A stretch of DNA of 64,000 nucleotides, taken from Manihot esculenta. Taxonomy: Eukaryota > Streptophyta > Magnoliopsida > Malpighiales > Euphorbiaceae. Location: assembly GCF_001659605.2 (NCBI RefSeq), contig NC_035170.2, positions 23,800,190-23,864,189 of the forward strand, read 5' to 3'. The translations under genes were made by a program, and so were the position numbers. The notes beneath the pieces are model-generated. The model did no database searches. It had not been told where the DNA came from and saw only the letters and a program-made list of their open reading frames with translations. This document shows, in pieces, positions 20,605 to 33,116 of the stretch. How positions within the stretch are numbered: position 1 is the first letter of the stretch; each line of letters opens with the position of its first letter.

Positions 20605-22675
20605 TTGCTTTGAGGCTCCGTTTGGGCCGCTACCTTTGTCATGTGGTTATTGACCCTTTTTCTTATTTTAATTTTTAATCAAATATATGAATCCATTAAT
20701 ATAAAAAGGCCCAACAACTGCATGAAGATTCCTAGAAGAAACAATAAAGTCCAAGAAACTAACATAACAAAGCAAAGGAAAGTCTATTCTCATACTCTAG
20801 AAACAGCCCTAACAGAAGCAGAAACTCCTAGGAAAAGATATAATGGAAACCAAAATTAAGAATTCTATAACTTGATTTTGAGAACTTAACCCCACCAAGA
20901 TCTCGTAACCTAAAGGAAGTAGTGCTATCTAATTTCTGAAGCTCTAGCTATTCGGTGACAAATTGATGGTTGCAACAATCTCACCCGCATAATCAGCTTA
21001 AGCATTCATTCTGAAACTCAAAAGAATCATGAAAATAATAAGAGACAACTAAAATACTCAAGAAGAAAAGGAATCATATGGAGACTTTGATGGAAAGAGG
21101 TTGTCATAAGAAATAAGGATCACCCTCTAAATCTAGGCAGCCTTCAACACCTTTAAAAGAACCATTGAGAGGTCGATAGGATTTAACACCTACCTCTTGC
21201 ACCATCCTGACGGGTGTCGAATCCGTCAATTTAAAACCCTTTTCTCAATTGACAAAACTTGTTGACAGGGTAAGTGAGTATCGACCACAGAGACCTTAAT
21301 CTTATTTAATTTAGATGACCAATTTAAAATAGAAAAATAGTTTAATTCAAAAAGTGAGAAGGAAGAGAATTTTTTTTATAAGAGTGGTTTTGCCTTGGGC
21401 AAGCCAATAAAAATAAACCTAAAAGAGAAAATAAAATAAATAAATAAATAATGTAATTAAAAATTGAGAAACAAATAATTAATTAAAACTTTCAACTGAA
21501 GGTAATCAAATTGAGGTATTTTGCGGTTGATCATTGGTTAGAAAAAAAATATTTCTTATTATTATCTATTGTTTGGTTATAGTAGTCAGACACACGAATC
21601 CCACCAATTCTTCATTATGAATAAATTAATCCGCTTCGCGCTTAAATTAATTTCTAGTTAACTTAACAACCCCAACACGCATGTAGATTTAATTAGGAAC
21701 TCAAACTTGATAAATAAAAACACACGTTTTATTTAAATCAAATCTACTAATTTTTTAATATAAACTAATATATTAATTGCCACTTGTTATTAACCCAATT
21801 AAACAATTACGGATTTAATTAGATTAATTAGCAATATATTGTCTTTCCAAGAGATTCAATGGGCCCCTTGAATTCTCAAGAAAACAACAATGGAGGTGGT
21901 GTTCTTCGAATTCAGAAATTAAATGGCATAACCTCACAACTTGAACAAATCTCAAATTAGATTAACCTTCAACTGAAAAATAAAAGATGGAGAAGAAGGT
22001 GGAGGATAGCAAGAGAGGAAATGAGAGTGAGAGGAGCCTTTATATAGACACAAAAAGATAAAATTTTAAAATAAAAACTATTATCCTTATCTTATCTCTA
22101 TTCTCGTTATCTCTATCTTCATCTTATCTTTATCCTCATTCTATCTTTATCCTCATCCGATTGAGTTTAATTCAATTTGACTCCACTTGAAGCTGATATT
22201 ATCCTTGTTTAGGTGGCAAAATTTATCTTATCTCCCCATCGCCTCCCAGTATAAAAAATCCTTTAATTCAGCATTTTTTCTTCCTTTTATCAACTTCTGT
22301 TCACAAATCTGTACAAAATTAAATTCTAATTAAAATTAAATATTTACATAAAAGTTACAGTAAAATCAAGAAATTAAATGAGGAAAAAAATTATGAGTTT
22401 TGTAACTCATCACATCCAAAGACAAATTTATAAGCCTCCGCCTCACCCCTTTACTAAATGCCACCATTTCACCATAGCTGAAGATTTTCAGTAACCTAAC
22501 ACATAAAATACAATATACAAAGAAAAAAAAAAAACAGCTCAATAAAGACCCTCGCCTATACCTCCCCCAACTACAGGGAGGGAAAATTCAAAGCCAAACA
22601 AAGGGAGGCCCCACCGCCCAAAGAGGCAGAAGAAAGACTTTCAAAAAAATAGAAAATGTCGGCGATATCCATAGC
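20605..22675 (-). repeat. Unit-2 copy of repeat a, split by a solo LTR
   Basis: 20605-21207 and 22413-22675 match 7412-8400 and 37515-38290. At 22675 it jumps directly to the CNL upstream region (GCTTTTCATTGCGATT), so unit 2 lacks the flank that unit 1 has at 8481-9719. Confidence 0.55.
21208..22412. mobile_element. Solo LTR, 1.2 kb, with 5-bp target duplication
   Basis: Starts TGACGGGTGTCGAATCCGTC and ends TGTAACTCATCA (TG...CA). It is flanked by CATCC at 21203-21207 and 22413-22417. The empty site CACCATCCAAAG / TACCATCCAAAG is present in units 1, 3 and 4. No internal region, primer site or coding is present, so it is a solo LTR left by LTR-LTR recombination or a non-coding element. Type (probably gypsy) and strand are unsure. 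Confidence 0.75.
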
Positions 22676-24530
22676 TTTTCATTGCGATTATTAATAAATA
22701 GTGTCATAGTCATGAGATACAAAATTTGTATATGTTACATCTAATTTATACCTAAATATTCAATTTCACCCCTATATTTATTGGATATTCAGTTTAGCCA
22801 ATTTTATTTTATTTTTTATACAAATTAGCACAAACATAATGGAGATGGATTAGAATAATGCATGCTTCTGATTGTTTGGAATAAAAGCTTCTTGTTCTCC
22901 ACTTCATCCAATTAAGTACCTAACCCCACCTAAAAAGGAAAAATAGAAACAAAAGAAAAGGAAATATACATTGCTTTTAAATATGGTCATGTGGAATAGT
23001 TTCTCTATTTTTGGAATAAAAAATTTTGTAAAAATTTAATTTTTTTAATTATTTCCCTTATATTGAATAAGAAAATTTAATTTTTTTTGTTTAAAAAAAA
23101 TTGATTTTTTCTGTAAAATTATAAGAATTCGGTCTTATTTTTTTTTTTTATGAAATTAATCCTTCCAAATAAAGAGAGAATATATGACTCAGTGGGGTTA
23201 GCACTTCATCGGATCGGTTCAAAATCGAATCGAACTGATAAATCAAAAATTAAAATTTTAGTATTTATAAAAATTAAATCTAACTAATTTTGATTAGAAA
23301 TTAAATCAAACTGAATCGGTCTGATTTGGTTCGATTCAGTTCGATTTAATAGGTTTTAATTTTTAATAAATTTTTTATTTTTTCACTTTATTTTTAGTAT
23401 TTTAGAATTTAATTAAAATATTTTAATTTAATATGATATAATTTCTCTATATTATTAAAAATAACATATTATTATCACTAATCGGTTCGGTTTGATTTTT
23501 TTAATTTTTTATTAAAATCAAACCGAACCGAATCAAAATGAATAAAAAACCGAATCGAATTTTTAAATTAATTCAGTTCGGTGGATTTATTTTTAGTATT
23601 TTTTCACTTTTAGTATTTTAGAATAAAAAATTTTGTAAAACTTTAATTTTTTAATTATTTCTCTTATTTTGAGTAAAAAAATTTAATTTTTTATTTAAAA
23701 TAAATTGAAATTGTCTATAAAATTATAAGAAGTCATTCTAATTTTTTTTTTATAAAATTAATCCTTCCAAACGAAGAGAGAGAATCTATGTCTGAGTCAA
23801 GGGCTGAGCATTCAGATCGGTTCGGTTTAAAATCGAACCGAAATGAATAAATTAAAAATTAAAATTTTAGTATTTATGAAAATCAAATCGAATTGATTTT
23901 GATTAGAAATCGAATTGAATCGAATCAGACTGATTCAAATCGATTCGATTCGACTTGATCCGTTTCAATTTTTAATAAATTTTTTATTTTTTCACTTTAT
24001 TTTTAATATTTTAAAATTTAATTAAAATATTTTAATATCTAATTTTTCTATATTATTGAAAATAACATATTATTATAACTAATCGGTTCGATTTAGTTTT
24101 TTCAATTTTTTTGATCAAAATCAAACCGAATCAAAATAACTGAAATTTTTAAAATTAAAAACTGAATTGAAATGAATAAAAAATCGAACAGAACTTTTAA
24201 ATTAATTCAGTTTGGTCGATTTTTTCGGTTCGAACAGAATACTGCTCACCCCTAAGTTCTAGTTATACTATCCATGTTTCTCTAGGAAATTACTTCCATA
24301 ACAGGCAAAGCATAACTTCTTGTATGTATTCATCCTTTTCGATTTATCATATTCATTGCTTCTGCCTTAGGAATAAAAATACTTTGCTTCTTCTACTTGG
24401 AGAATGTAATGTTTTCTTCTATATATTGGCTCATTAATTATGAACTGCTTCATCTTTCACAAATTCACAAATTTCTTCAACTTTGTACATTTTCATCTAG
24501 CCCAGTTTTCATTTATTATCCTTCTATAGA
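22676..24530 (+). promoter_or_regulatory. NLR2 upstream region
   Basis: Closely matches 9720-11461, including the tandem double module. The distal MITE copy is at about 23194-23588 and the proximal MITE at 23798-24255, between GTCTGAGT (23790-23797) and GTTCTAGT (24256-24263). The TATA box (TATATAT near 24420) is conserved. Confidence 0.65.
23798..24255. mobile_element. Proximal hAT-like MITE in NLR2 promoter
   Basis: Ends CAAGGGCTGAGCA and CTGCTCACCCCTAA with internal TCGGTTCGGTTT / AAACCGAA arms. It sits at the same site as in NLR1 and NLR3, so it was inserted before those copies were made. It is about 130 bp longer than the NLR1 copy. Confidence 0.65.
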
Positions 24531-26913
24531 TGGCTGAACAAATCCCATTCAGCATTGCAGAAAACTTATTAACAAAGTTGACCTCAATTGCTTCTGAATA
24601 AATTAATTTGGTGTATGGCTTCAAAAATGATCTCAGGAAGCTTCAAACAACTCTCTCCACCATCAAAGCAATACTTATAGATGCTAATGAGAAGCAAGAG
24701 GAAAGCCGTGCAGTGAAGGACTGGATAAGGAGGCTTAAAGAGGTTGTCTACGATGCAGATGACTTGTTGGATGACGTAGCAACTGAAGGTTTGCGAAGAA
24801 AGGTTGAAGGTCAGGGAAGAGCGGTTAGGAAGGTATGCGACTTCTTTTCTTCCTCAAATCAAATTGCATTTCGTTTCAAGATGAGTCATAGAATTAAAGA
24901 TGTTAGAGAAAGGCTAGATGAAGTTGCCAAAGAAATGTCAGACTTTGGCTTTATAATAAGTAAGGAAGTTGGAGTAGATATGCGAATAAAGAATAGTTCG
25001 AGGGAGACAGACTCCTGTGTGTTGAAATCAGAAATTATAGGAAGAGACAAGGATAAGGAGGAGATCATAAAATCATTGATGTGTCCAGTGAATCAAAGCA
25101 ATATTTCTGTAGCTGCAATTGTTGGGTTTGGTGGCTTGGGAAAGACTGCACTTGCCCAGTTAGTGTTTAATGATGAGAAAGTGGTGAATTATTTTGATTT
25201 GAAGTTATGGGTATGTGTTTCTGAGGAGTCAAATGTTGAAATGCTAGTTAAACTCATCCTTAAAAGTGCAACTAGTAATGAAGTGCCCAACTTATCTCTG
25301 GAACAATTACAAATCAAACTTAGACAATGTTTAGGAGTCAAATGTTGTATGATGACTTACCATATCATTTAAAGCAGTGCTTTGCATACTGCGCAATGTT
25401 TCCTAAAGATTATGAGTTTGGTAAGGAGGATTTAATTCAATTATGGATGGCACAAGGATATATTCAATCTCGGAGTCAAAGTAAAGATGAAAGTTTAGAG
25501 GAGATTGGGGAAGGATACTTCAATGAATTGTTATTTAGGTCATTTTTCCAAAAGGAGAATAACTTTTATAAAATGCATGACCTTATCAATGACCTTGCAC
25601 AGTCAATGGCAGGAGATAGTTGTTTTGTACTTGATGATAATACTAAATATGTTCCTAATAGAATCCAACATGTGTTTTCTGGAAATTTGTCTTTTGAGGA
25701 ATGTTTCAAGCAGCTAAAAAATAGAGGATTGAGGACACTGTATTGTGAGTATTATGGTGATAAGTTAAGGTTGAATTTAGGTAGTATCTTTTCAATCTCA
25801 AGGTAAAGAAGCACCTTCACTCCTTGACATTGGAATGGGGAGATAGCGATGGTGGAAATAGTGAGTTGCTGTTGGATAATCTACACCCTCACCCGAAATT
25901 GAAATACTTGGATGTTCAGTGCTATGGAGGTTTGAGGTTTTCAAATTGTCGATATTACTTTATATAAATGTCCAAAATGTGAGCATCTGCCGCCGTTGGA
26001 CAATCTGCCTCATTTGGAATCTCTCTGTCTTATTCAGTTTGATTCTCTGGAGTACATATCAGATGAAGATAATTTATTCTCTGCTTTATCTGCATCAACA
26101 ACAACATTCTTTCCATCCCTAAAGTTTCTTAACATTGACTTTTGCCGTAATCTGAAAGGGTGGTGGAGAACATGTATGGAAGCTAAGATGGTGCCTCAAT
26201 TTCCTTGTCTTTCTCGCTTAATCATCTCAAATTGCCCTAACTTGACTTTAATGCCAACATTTCCATCTCTGGACACGGAGCTTTCTCTTTCCTATGTCAG
26301 CATAAGACCATTGCAGCGGACATTGCAGATGGCTGCAATGGCTTCTGCGTTACCATCAGCCTCTTCTTCAGTTACTGCTCCTTTTTCCAAATTAAAGACT
26401 TTGTGGTTAGAGGGTATTGAGAATCTAGCATCTCTACCTGGTGAGTGGATGCAGAACCTCAGCTTCCTTGAGGGACTATTTGTTGGGCACAGTATGGAAA
26501 TTAGTGATGAGGATGAACGTGGGATATTTAAATGGAGATGTCTTGTTAGTCTACGACGTCTCACTCTTTCTAATCTATCAAATCTGGTGTCTCTACCAAG
26601 GGAGCTTCAATATGTTACTACATTGCAGAGTCTCTCTATCTGGAGTTGTTCTAATTTGAGAGCTTTGCCTGATTGGATAGGCAACCTCACAGCACTTGAA
26701 AATCTAAATATCGATGACTGCCCTGAATTGGAATCGCTATCAAGAGGAATGCGTCAAATCACCACTTTACAACAATTGAGTATTAGAGGTTGCCCCCGTT
26801 TGTCTGAAAGATGCGGACACGATACTGCTGCAGATTGGCCCAATATTTCTCACATTCCAAATGTCCAGATAGATGAACGTGATATTCAAGAGGAGGGCCG
26901 ATATCTATTGTAA
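24531..26913 (+). pseudogene. NLR2: CC-NB-LRR pseudogene
   Basis: Very similar to NLR1 and NLR3 but dead. The ATG and first 23 codons match, then GAA is replaced by TAA at 24598-24600. CC and P-loop (GFGGLGKT) remain. A deletion equivalent to 432 bp of NLR1 (12266-12697) removes kinase-2, RNBS-B, RNBS-C and GLPL; 14 bp of filler (25334-25347) sit at the junction. A second deletion equivalent to 448 bp removes the first LRRs (junction near 25794). A third of 23 bp lies near 25950. The last LRR part (25996-26913) is open and keeps the 23-residue segment that NLR1 lost. No full receptor can be made. Confidence 0.93.
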
Positions 26914-29304
26914 GAAGAAGGATGCTCTGCTTTCATGGGTTAGTTCTTCTTTCCTTAATGTCTTTTTTACTTTAAATAAAATCATCTTATTTTTCTAGAC
27001 AAATGCTTCTATCCTGTAGATTACTACACTGTTCTGCCTTAATCTTATACAACTCCAAGTATCATGATCCTTCAAATTCTGAACACAAATTCTGTCTGCA
27101 GATAATAGATGCAAATGTGATTTGGACAGCCACAGATGATTTCTGGATGTTGTAATTGACTCATTCGCAGGTTCTCATCCCTTTACTTGTCAATAACTGC
27201 AATTAATTTTCCCTTTTAATTAATCCATATAATGATGATTAAAATTGTCCTTCTAATCTAGATGTTTCATTTACCTTTGTTGTTGCACTACCAAAACTGA
27301 AGCTCCAGGACTTTTGAAGCAAGCAGGTCTCCAAGCTCTAGAATTTCACTCTATTGAGATTGGCCTATGAAGAGGCATCACTGATAAGTTTGTGACTTTC
27401 TCAATAACTGAGCAATAATTATAATATAACCTTTTTTTTATAATTTTAAAATTTTATGTAAATATTAATTAAAATTCTCTAATTAATTTTTCTTTGTCAC
27501 AAGTGACTTTTCAAGTTTGAATCTTCATGTCTATTTATTTTGAGATATTCATATCCATAATGAAAAGTAAAAAGATTATATTCTATCATGTAATTCATCC
27601 ATTATAATCGACTTTTATGATTTATTTAATTCTCGACTTTTATGATTTATTTAATTAAAGTGATACAAATATTATCTTAAATTAAAAAAGAGAAAGAATA
27701 ATAATAATAAAAAAAATTAAGGGCAAAAGACAGCTCTTCCACTCTTTATTTTAAAATCCCATCAAGAAGAACAACAACGAATGGATTCTAAACCCAACAA
27801 CCATTGTTGTAATCTTCACTTGTTTGTCTTCTGCTTTTGATCTTCCTTAGTTTTATGTGCCGTGTTAAAATTCTCTATTAAATTCTTAAAAAGCCTGGCG
27901 ACATTGTTTCTTCTTCTTAGTTATAGTTATAATTTTTTTTTTTCAAAGATATGAAAATCATTAAAGCCATCATAGTAAGGAAAGAACAAAGTTTATTTGA
28001 TAAGAGCGATTACATCAGAGAGATACATCATAAATAAACTTTTTACGTAATAAATATATTTTTTGATTAGCTTCTCGTCTTATCTAAGAAAAAAAAACAA
28101 CTTGAAAACCCGAAGAAAGCTGACCATTGAAACAAGTTAACAAAGTTTAACAAGTATTTATCTTATCTTTTTGCCAAATGTCATCTCACCAGGAGAAGAA
28201 TAAGTTCTATCTGTTTATATTCTGTATAAGTTACAATTCTTCAAACTTTTTTTTTACCCAATAAATTCATTTATACTTCTCCTTATAGTCTTCCACCATG
28301 GCAATTTGAATCCTTCAATCACAATATCTTCAAAAACTCCAAAGTTGCATGAACCAACTAAACTATAAGGGTATGAATTCTTCATAAGCCCCAAAAACAC
28401 AATATGCAACTCGTGCAACCTTAGACCAATCCCCTTAGTATTTCTTTGGAGCTACAATCGTGCAGAAACAGAGTCTATCATCGAGCTCAATTGGTAAATT
28501 TGGATTGCTCTCTGAGAAAGAAAAGTATGGTTCTAAATATGATTTCTCAAAATTAAAAAATCAAAAATTTGATTTAAATTTTAGTTCTTAATAAAAATCT
28601 TACTAGAATCAAAACTAAGCAGCCTTAAAAAATTACTATCTCATTAGATGCAATTCTTATGTTTGGCAAGCCTATTAATTTCTATCAATCAAACTAAAAG
28701 GCAAATTAAATAATGAGATTATTTTTATGAAGAAGAATCATGACCAGAACAATTAAACCTAAATATAAATACTTATATTTGGATCATTTGGCGGGACATA
28801 AGGATATAAACGGGTAGAATATTTATATAAAATCTAATTTGATTTATATTATCAATATTCAAATTCGCTCCGATTAAACTGATTAAAAATTACCTTAAAC
28901 TAATTGAAACGGTCCTAAACTTTGATTATTACTACTTGGATAAACTCAAACTAGTTTAATCTCATATATTCTAATGAATAATGTATATAAAAAATATTTT
29001 TTATTAATAATTTTCATTTAAAAAGTAATATTTTTAAAAGATATTTAAATTTAAATTTTAAATGAAAATATATATATAAAATTTTATAAATATTATTGTA
29101 CAATATATTTTTTTATACAAATAATTTATTTATTTAAATAGGTTGGAGCAACGTATATTTTATATATAAAATCTAAATTCAACTTAAAATCCACATGGAT
29201 ATTAATTTTCAAATTTAAACTCGTCTCAAATCTGATTATAATTATCTAACTCAGTCCTTCAGTGTCATAACTATCGACTAGATAAGGTTAAATGTACAAG
29301 TTAT
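26914..29304. repeat. NLR2 3' flank and unit-2 spacer
   Basis: 26914-27640 follows the NLR3 3' flank (poly(A) signal, TTCGCAGGTTCTCATCCC, GAAGCTCCAGGACTTTTGAA). 27700-28540 has text shared with unit 1 (16480-16660). 28700-29300 is AT-rich. No gene is seen. Confidence 0.5.
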
Positions 29305-29360
29305 GAATAATGGGAGAGAGATAGAGTCCTTTGTATTAAAATCAGAAATGGTAGGAAGAG
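29305..29360 (+). pseudogene. CNL fragment (NSWRETDSFVLKSE..GR region), unit 2
   Basis: Matches CNL positions just ahead of the NB-ARC (ATGGGAGAGAGATAGAGTCC, AATGGTAGGAAGAG). Homology stops at 29360, where a small repeat begins. The corresponding unit-3 region resumes CNL sequence after a similar repeat. Confidence 0.6.
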
Positions 29361-29565
29361 TCGGTTACAAGAAATTAAATCTTTTGCGGAAATAAAAATC
29401 GTCATTAAATATGTAAAATTAGCCACTAAAATATTTAGTGGCAAAATTAAAATTTGCCAATCACCATAAAAATTATAATGCTAGTGACTATTTTTTATAT
29501 TTAGTGGTGAAATTTTGATGATTCATTATAAATTTTAGTGCACTTTTAGTGGACAACTCAATTCT
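29361..29565. mobile_element. Small hairpin-rich element in the CNL scrap (possible MITE)
   Basis: About 200 bp with GCCACTAAA...TTTAGTGGC hairpin at 29422-29442 and further TTTAGTGG repeats. A related copy lies at about 44480-44710 in unit 3, inside CNL sequence (GGAAAAG before, GAGGTTAAGAAG after), as if inserted there. I could not define its termini or target duplication. Confidence 0.4.
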
Positions 29566-30659
29566 CTTGGTTAGATTGAAATTAGACGATGTTCATGAGA
29601 GATCATTATATTTTTCCTCCATAGGTATATATACCATAAGTGTTGTAAAGCCATTTGAAATATTACAAAATAGCAATTGCCTAACATAATAAATATACTA
29701 GCTTCTATTACTCAAGAAATTGACATACTTAAGGGTATTATGATAAAGGAAATGATTCTCTTCCACTACCACCACCGCCAGTGCCATCCTCCACCATTAG
29801 AGTTTAATAAATATATCACTTGTATACATATCCATCCATTTTCCTATGCATTTCACATGACATAAAGAGAAATATATACATATTTTATATTTGCGCCATT
29901 TTATTTATTCATATTATTGGAAAATTATATAAAATTTTGAATATTAAAATACAGTATATTGTTATTTAGATAATTTTTTAAATATAGCTAATATTATTTG
30001 GTTATAATTATTTTTTTCTCTCTTCTTGAATCATTAAATTTAAACAATGAAAATATAATAACAAACTAAATTTAGCAATGAAATTATAATAGCAAAAATT
30101 AAATTTACACTATAATTTTATATAATCATATTTAAAAAATTTAATAACTGACTAATATATTGATAGATTTTCTATAAATATCTCTGAGGTACATTTTTAA
30201 AATTTACCAAGCACTTTCCATTTTTTTTTTTATAATTTTCAACTTTTTATTTAGTATATTTTGATTATATTTTATTAACAATGAGCTCAGAAAATTTACT
30301 TAACTGAAAATATATTCGTGATCAAAGAAAAAAAGTTTGTTTTGAATTTATTTTTCACATATTGAGATTCTTATTAAAATTTCTATATACAAATTTATTA
30401 ATAAATTTTATTTTTTAAATTAAAATTAAATAATAAAAAATAAGTTAAAAAGCTTTCCACATAAAATATTTTTCAAATACAAGTTATTTTCTATGTCCAT
30501 AGAAATCAATAGGAATGGCAATGTAAAAGGTTTTGAAAATCACGTGTTGTTTGGTAAGGTTCATGAACAAAGTTGCATCACTTGCCAATTGCATCAAAAA
30601 AAGAATTGAAAGGAAAATGATATATTGCTTATGATATGAAATATTCAATGGAAATTTTT
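29566..30659. repeat. AT-rich spacer, unit 2
   Basis: Shared with unit 3: 29566-29800 with 48400-48690, and 29800-30650 with 49470-50280. The 62-codon ORF at 29677-29865 is not kept open in the other copies, so I do not call it a gene. Confidence 0.45.
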
Positions 30660-31545
30660 AAGACTTGAATTTAACAGAGAATTCCAATGCAGTGCATAAA
30701 ACTGAGAAGGATCAAAGCAGAAGACAAACTAGCGAAGTTTTTCACAATGGTTCCCAAAACAAGGTGTTCTTTTGCAAGCATAGGCATTTCCCATCTCTTT
30801 ATTAATTGTATCAGAACCAGAACACCTGACAACAAGAGGTGCACCACAAAGTCCAGGATTTCCAGCAAAAGAATTTGCCTCAAAAGTTGCCATTTGACCT
30901 GCATAAGGAATTTTCCTTGACAAATTGTTGTATGAGAAATTCAAGTACGCTAGAAAAGACATTGAGATCATGCTAGGAGGAATTGGACCAAAAAACATAT
31001 TGCTTGATAGATCAAGTGATGCCAACTGATGCAATTCTGAAATAGTTTCTGGAATTTGACCACTTATGTGATTCCTTGACAAGTTTAACATCACCAATCC
31101 TGCCAATTCCGTGACTTCATGTGGCAGCTCTCCATGTAAATGGTTTCCTGAAATGTCTATGCAAGTCAAAAAGGAAAGAGTCCTTGTGTACTTTAAAGAC
31201 TGACCTTTTGAATTTACAACCAGATTTTCTTGGTAATAGACACCGGCCACCCATCCATACGATAAATCCTGCTTAATGCGTCGTTCTTCAGTCATGCCCT
31301 TGAGATTACTCACTCTTGTAGAAATGCTTCCTCTCAGCTGATTTTCTGCTAGGTCCAGGACTTGCAAAGAACTCAAATTGAAAAGTCCAGAAGGAACTTC
31401 TCCTGAAAATGCATTGGAACTCAAGCTAAGAATTTTAAGACATGGAAAAGAATCTCCAAGCCATTGTGGAATTTTCCCTGTTCACCCGTTGTAACCAAGG
31501 TCCAGAGTAATCATCCACAAAAAGTGATAAAATATCTGAATCCAA
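30660..31545 (-). pseudogene. LRR receptor-like protein C-terminal half, unit 2 (no membrane anchor)
   Basis: Minus-strand frame open from about 31515 (one stop, LGYNG.TGKIPQWLGDSF) down to 30729. It has LRRs (LKILSLSSNAFSGEVP, LQVLDLAENQLRGSI), a non-LRR island around LSYGWVAGVYY, then LRRs (CIDISGNHLHGELP, LVMLNLSRNHISGQIP, LASLDLSSNMFFGPIP, LAYLNFSYNNLSRKIP) and the C-capping NPGLCGAPL. RLPs are cell-surface immune or developmental receptors without a kinase. Compared with unit 3, an exact 123 bp (41 codons) coding the transmembrane helix is missing in frame after MGNAY. The N-terminal part is also missing, so it is a fragment. Confidence 0.85.
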
Positions 31546-32339
31546 CCTTAGATCCAACAGGACATGGGCTGTAATACCCGGCTAGACTCCGGTATCGGAA
31601 TTCCTACCGTCCGGTGGAATCTCGGATGTCGGAAACCTCTAGAAGGGTAAAATCATATTTTTACAAATGTTTGTCATGTTTTTAAAGATTATTTTTGAGT
31701 TAAAGTTTTAAAGAAAAGAAAGAAAGGGAATGAAGGAAAAACCCAGGTTCGGTCGCCGAACATGGCATGCATGCGGAGGCATGTTAGGCCCCCGAAAGTG
31801 GCCTGGCCAGCCACCTATAAAGGGGTCCCCTGTCCGAAACGGGCGAGCTTTTTGTCCCCATTTCCGGCCAAGGTGAGTCTCCGTCATCCCCTTGTCGATC
31901 TTGTGTTCTTCCTTCAATCTCTTTTGATTTTCATGAGTTTTCAACTTGGTTTTGAAGATTTTTGAGCAAAGAACGAGTTTTGGGAACTTGGAGACCAAAG
32001 AGTTGATTTCTCCCCATCTCCGAGCTAGGATCGTCTCTCCTCTCGATTTTCAAGAGGTAAGCTTAGATCCTACCATTTTTGTATGTTTTAAGTAAGTTTT
32101 AAGATGATTCATGGGGGTAGAAATGCATGTGTTAGAGTTTATGCATATTGATAGGGTTTATGTGAGTTTATGGACAATGTGAGTTGTATGTGTTTATGTT
32201 TTGTGTTTTTGTTGGGGTTTAGGTTAGTTTGAGACCCCTAGATGTTTGTGGAAGTGTGTATGCATGTTTTAGTTGAGTTGAGAAGTTTGGGAGGCATTTG
32301 TGCATGTGAGAGCTGAGTTCTGCCACTTCTGGAAGTTGG

Positions 32340-32580
32340 CAGCCAAAGGCACTTTCGGCCGCCGAACCTGCTTGTGGAGGCAAGCTTTTGGCTGCCGAAC
32401 CCTGCCCCCGAAAGTTGGACTTTCGACTCTGGAGGGGAGTTTCGGCCGCCGAAGGTGCCGCCGAACATGCATGAGTTTCATCTCTGGGAAGGGACTTTCG
32501 GCTGCCGAAGGTGCCGCCGAAAGTGACTGAGTTTCGGCTCTGGAGGGACTTTCGGCCGCCGAACCTGCCGCCGAAAGTGC
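32340..32580. repeat. GC-rich palindromic minisatellite inside the solo LTR
   Basis: Four to five imperfect repeats of about 60 bp, each with TTTCGGCYGCCGAA and GCCGCCGAAAGTG. The core TTCGGCCGCCGAA is nearly self-complementary. Several CpG and CCG sites would be methylation targets. Overlapping ORFs on both strands are simply the repeat being open. Confidence 0.7.
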
Positions 32581-32985
32581 CCTGTTCAGCCTTCCTTTGC
32601 ATGATTTCTATGATTGTTTTATGAGATTTTAGGGGTTTTTTTTTTGGGGGGGGGTTGTTTAGTGTCATGTTAGTCGATGTTCGGTCTCTCATTTGAGTCC
32701 ACCTGTGTAGGTTCAGACCCGAGGAACCAAGGACCCCAGCAGTGAGCTCGCTGTTTCATAGTCAGCCAGAGGTGAGTAGAATAAACCTTTATGTTTTAAA
32801 GTAAATGAATTTTGAGCATGTTCATGCATCACGATTGCTATGATATATATATATACTAGGTTGTATGCATTATAATTCACGAATATGTTGCATTGCATAT
32901 TATGATGTTGATGTGGGTGGATATTGGATGATCCTTTAGTCCTCGTATGATATGATATGATGATGATATGGTATGGTATGGAAGT

Positions 32986-33116
32986 CCAGGTCGAGGCCCA
33001 TTCTACGCCCCTGGCACTATGTTAAGAGAAAGACCAGGTCGAGGCCCATTCTACGCCCCTGGCACTATGTTAAGAGAAAGACCAGGTCGAGACCCATTCT
33101 ACGCCCCTGGCACTAT
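32986..33116. repeat. 48-bp tandem repeat inside the solo LTR
   Basis: Two complete 48-bp copies (32986-33033, 33034-33081) and a partial third (33082-33116), each containing CCAGGTCGAGGCCCATTCTA and CGCCCCTGGCACTATG. They are nearly identical, so the expansion is recent. Confidence 0.85.

Noticed and set aside
30687..30920. Plus-strand ORF opposite the RLP remnant
   Set aside because: Antisense shadow of the minus-strand LRR coding sequence.
32219..32692. Overlapping proline/arginine-rich ORFs in several frames of the GC-rich region
   Set aside because: They come from the tandem CCG-rich minisatellite, open in many frames on both strands inside a solo LTR.
32340..33116. CRISPR-like array
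   Set aside because: The repeats are direct satellites without regular unique spacers, in a plant nuclear LTR.
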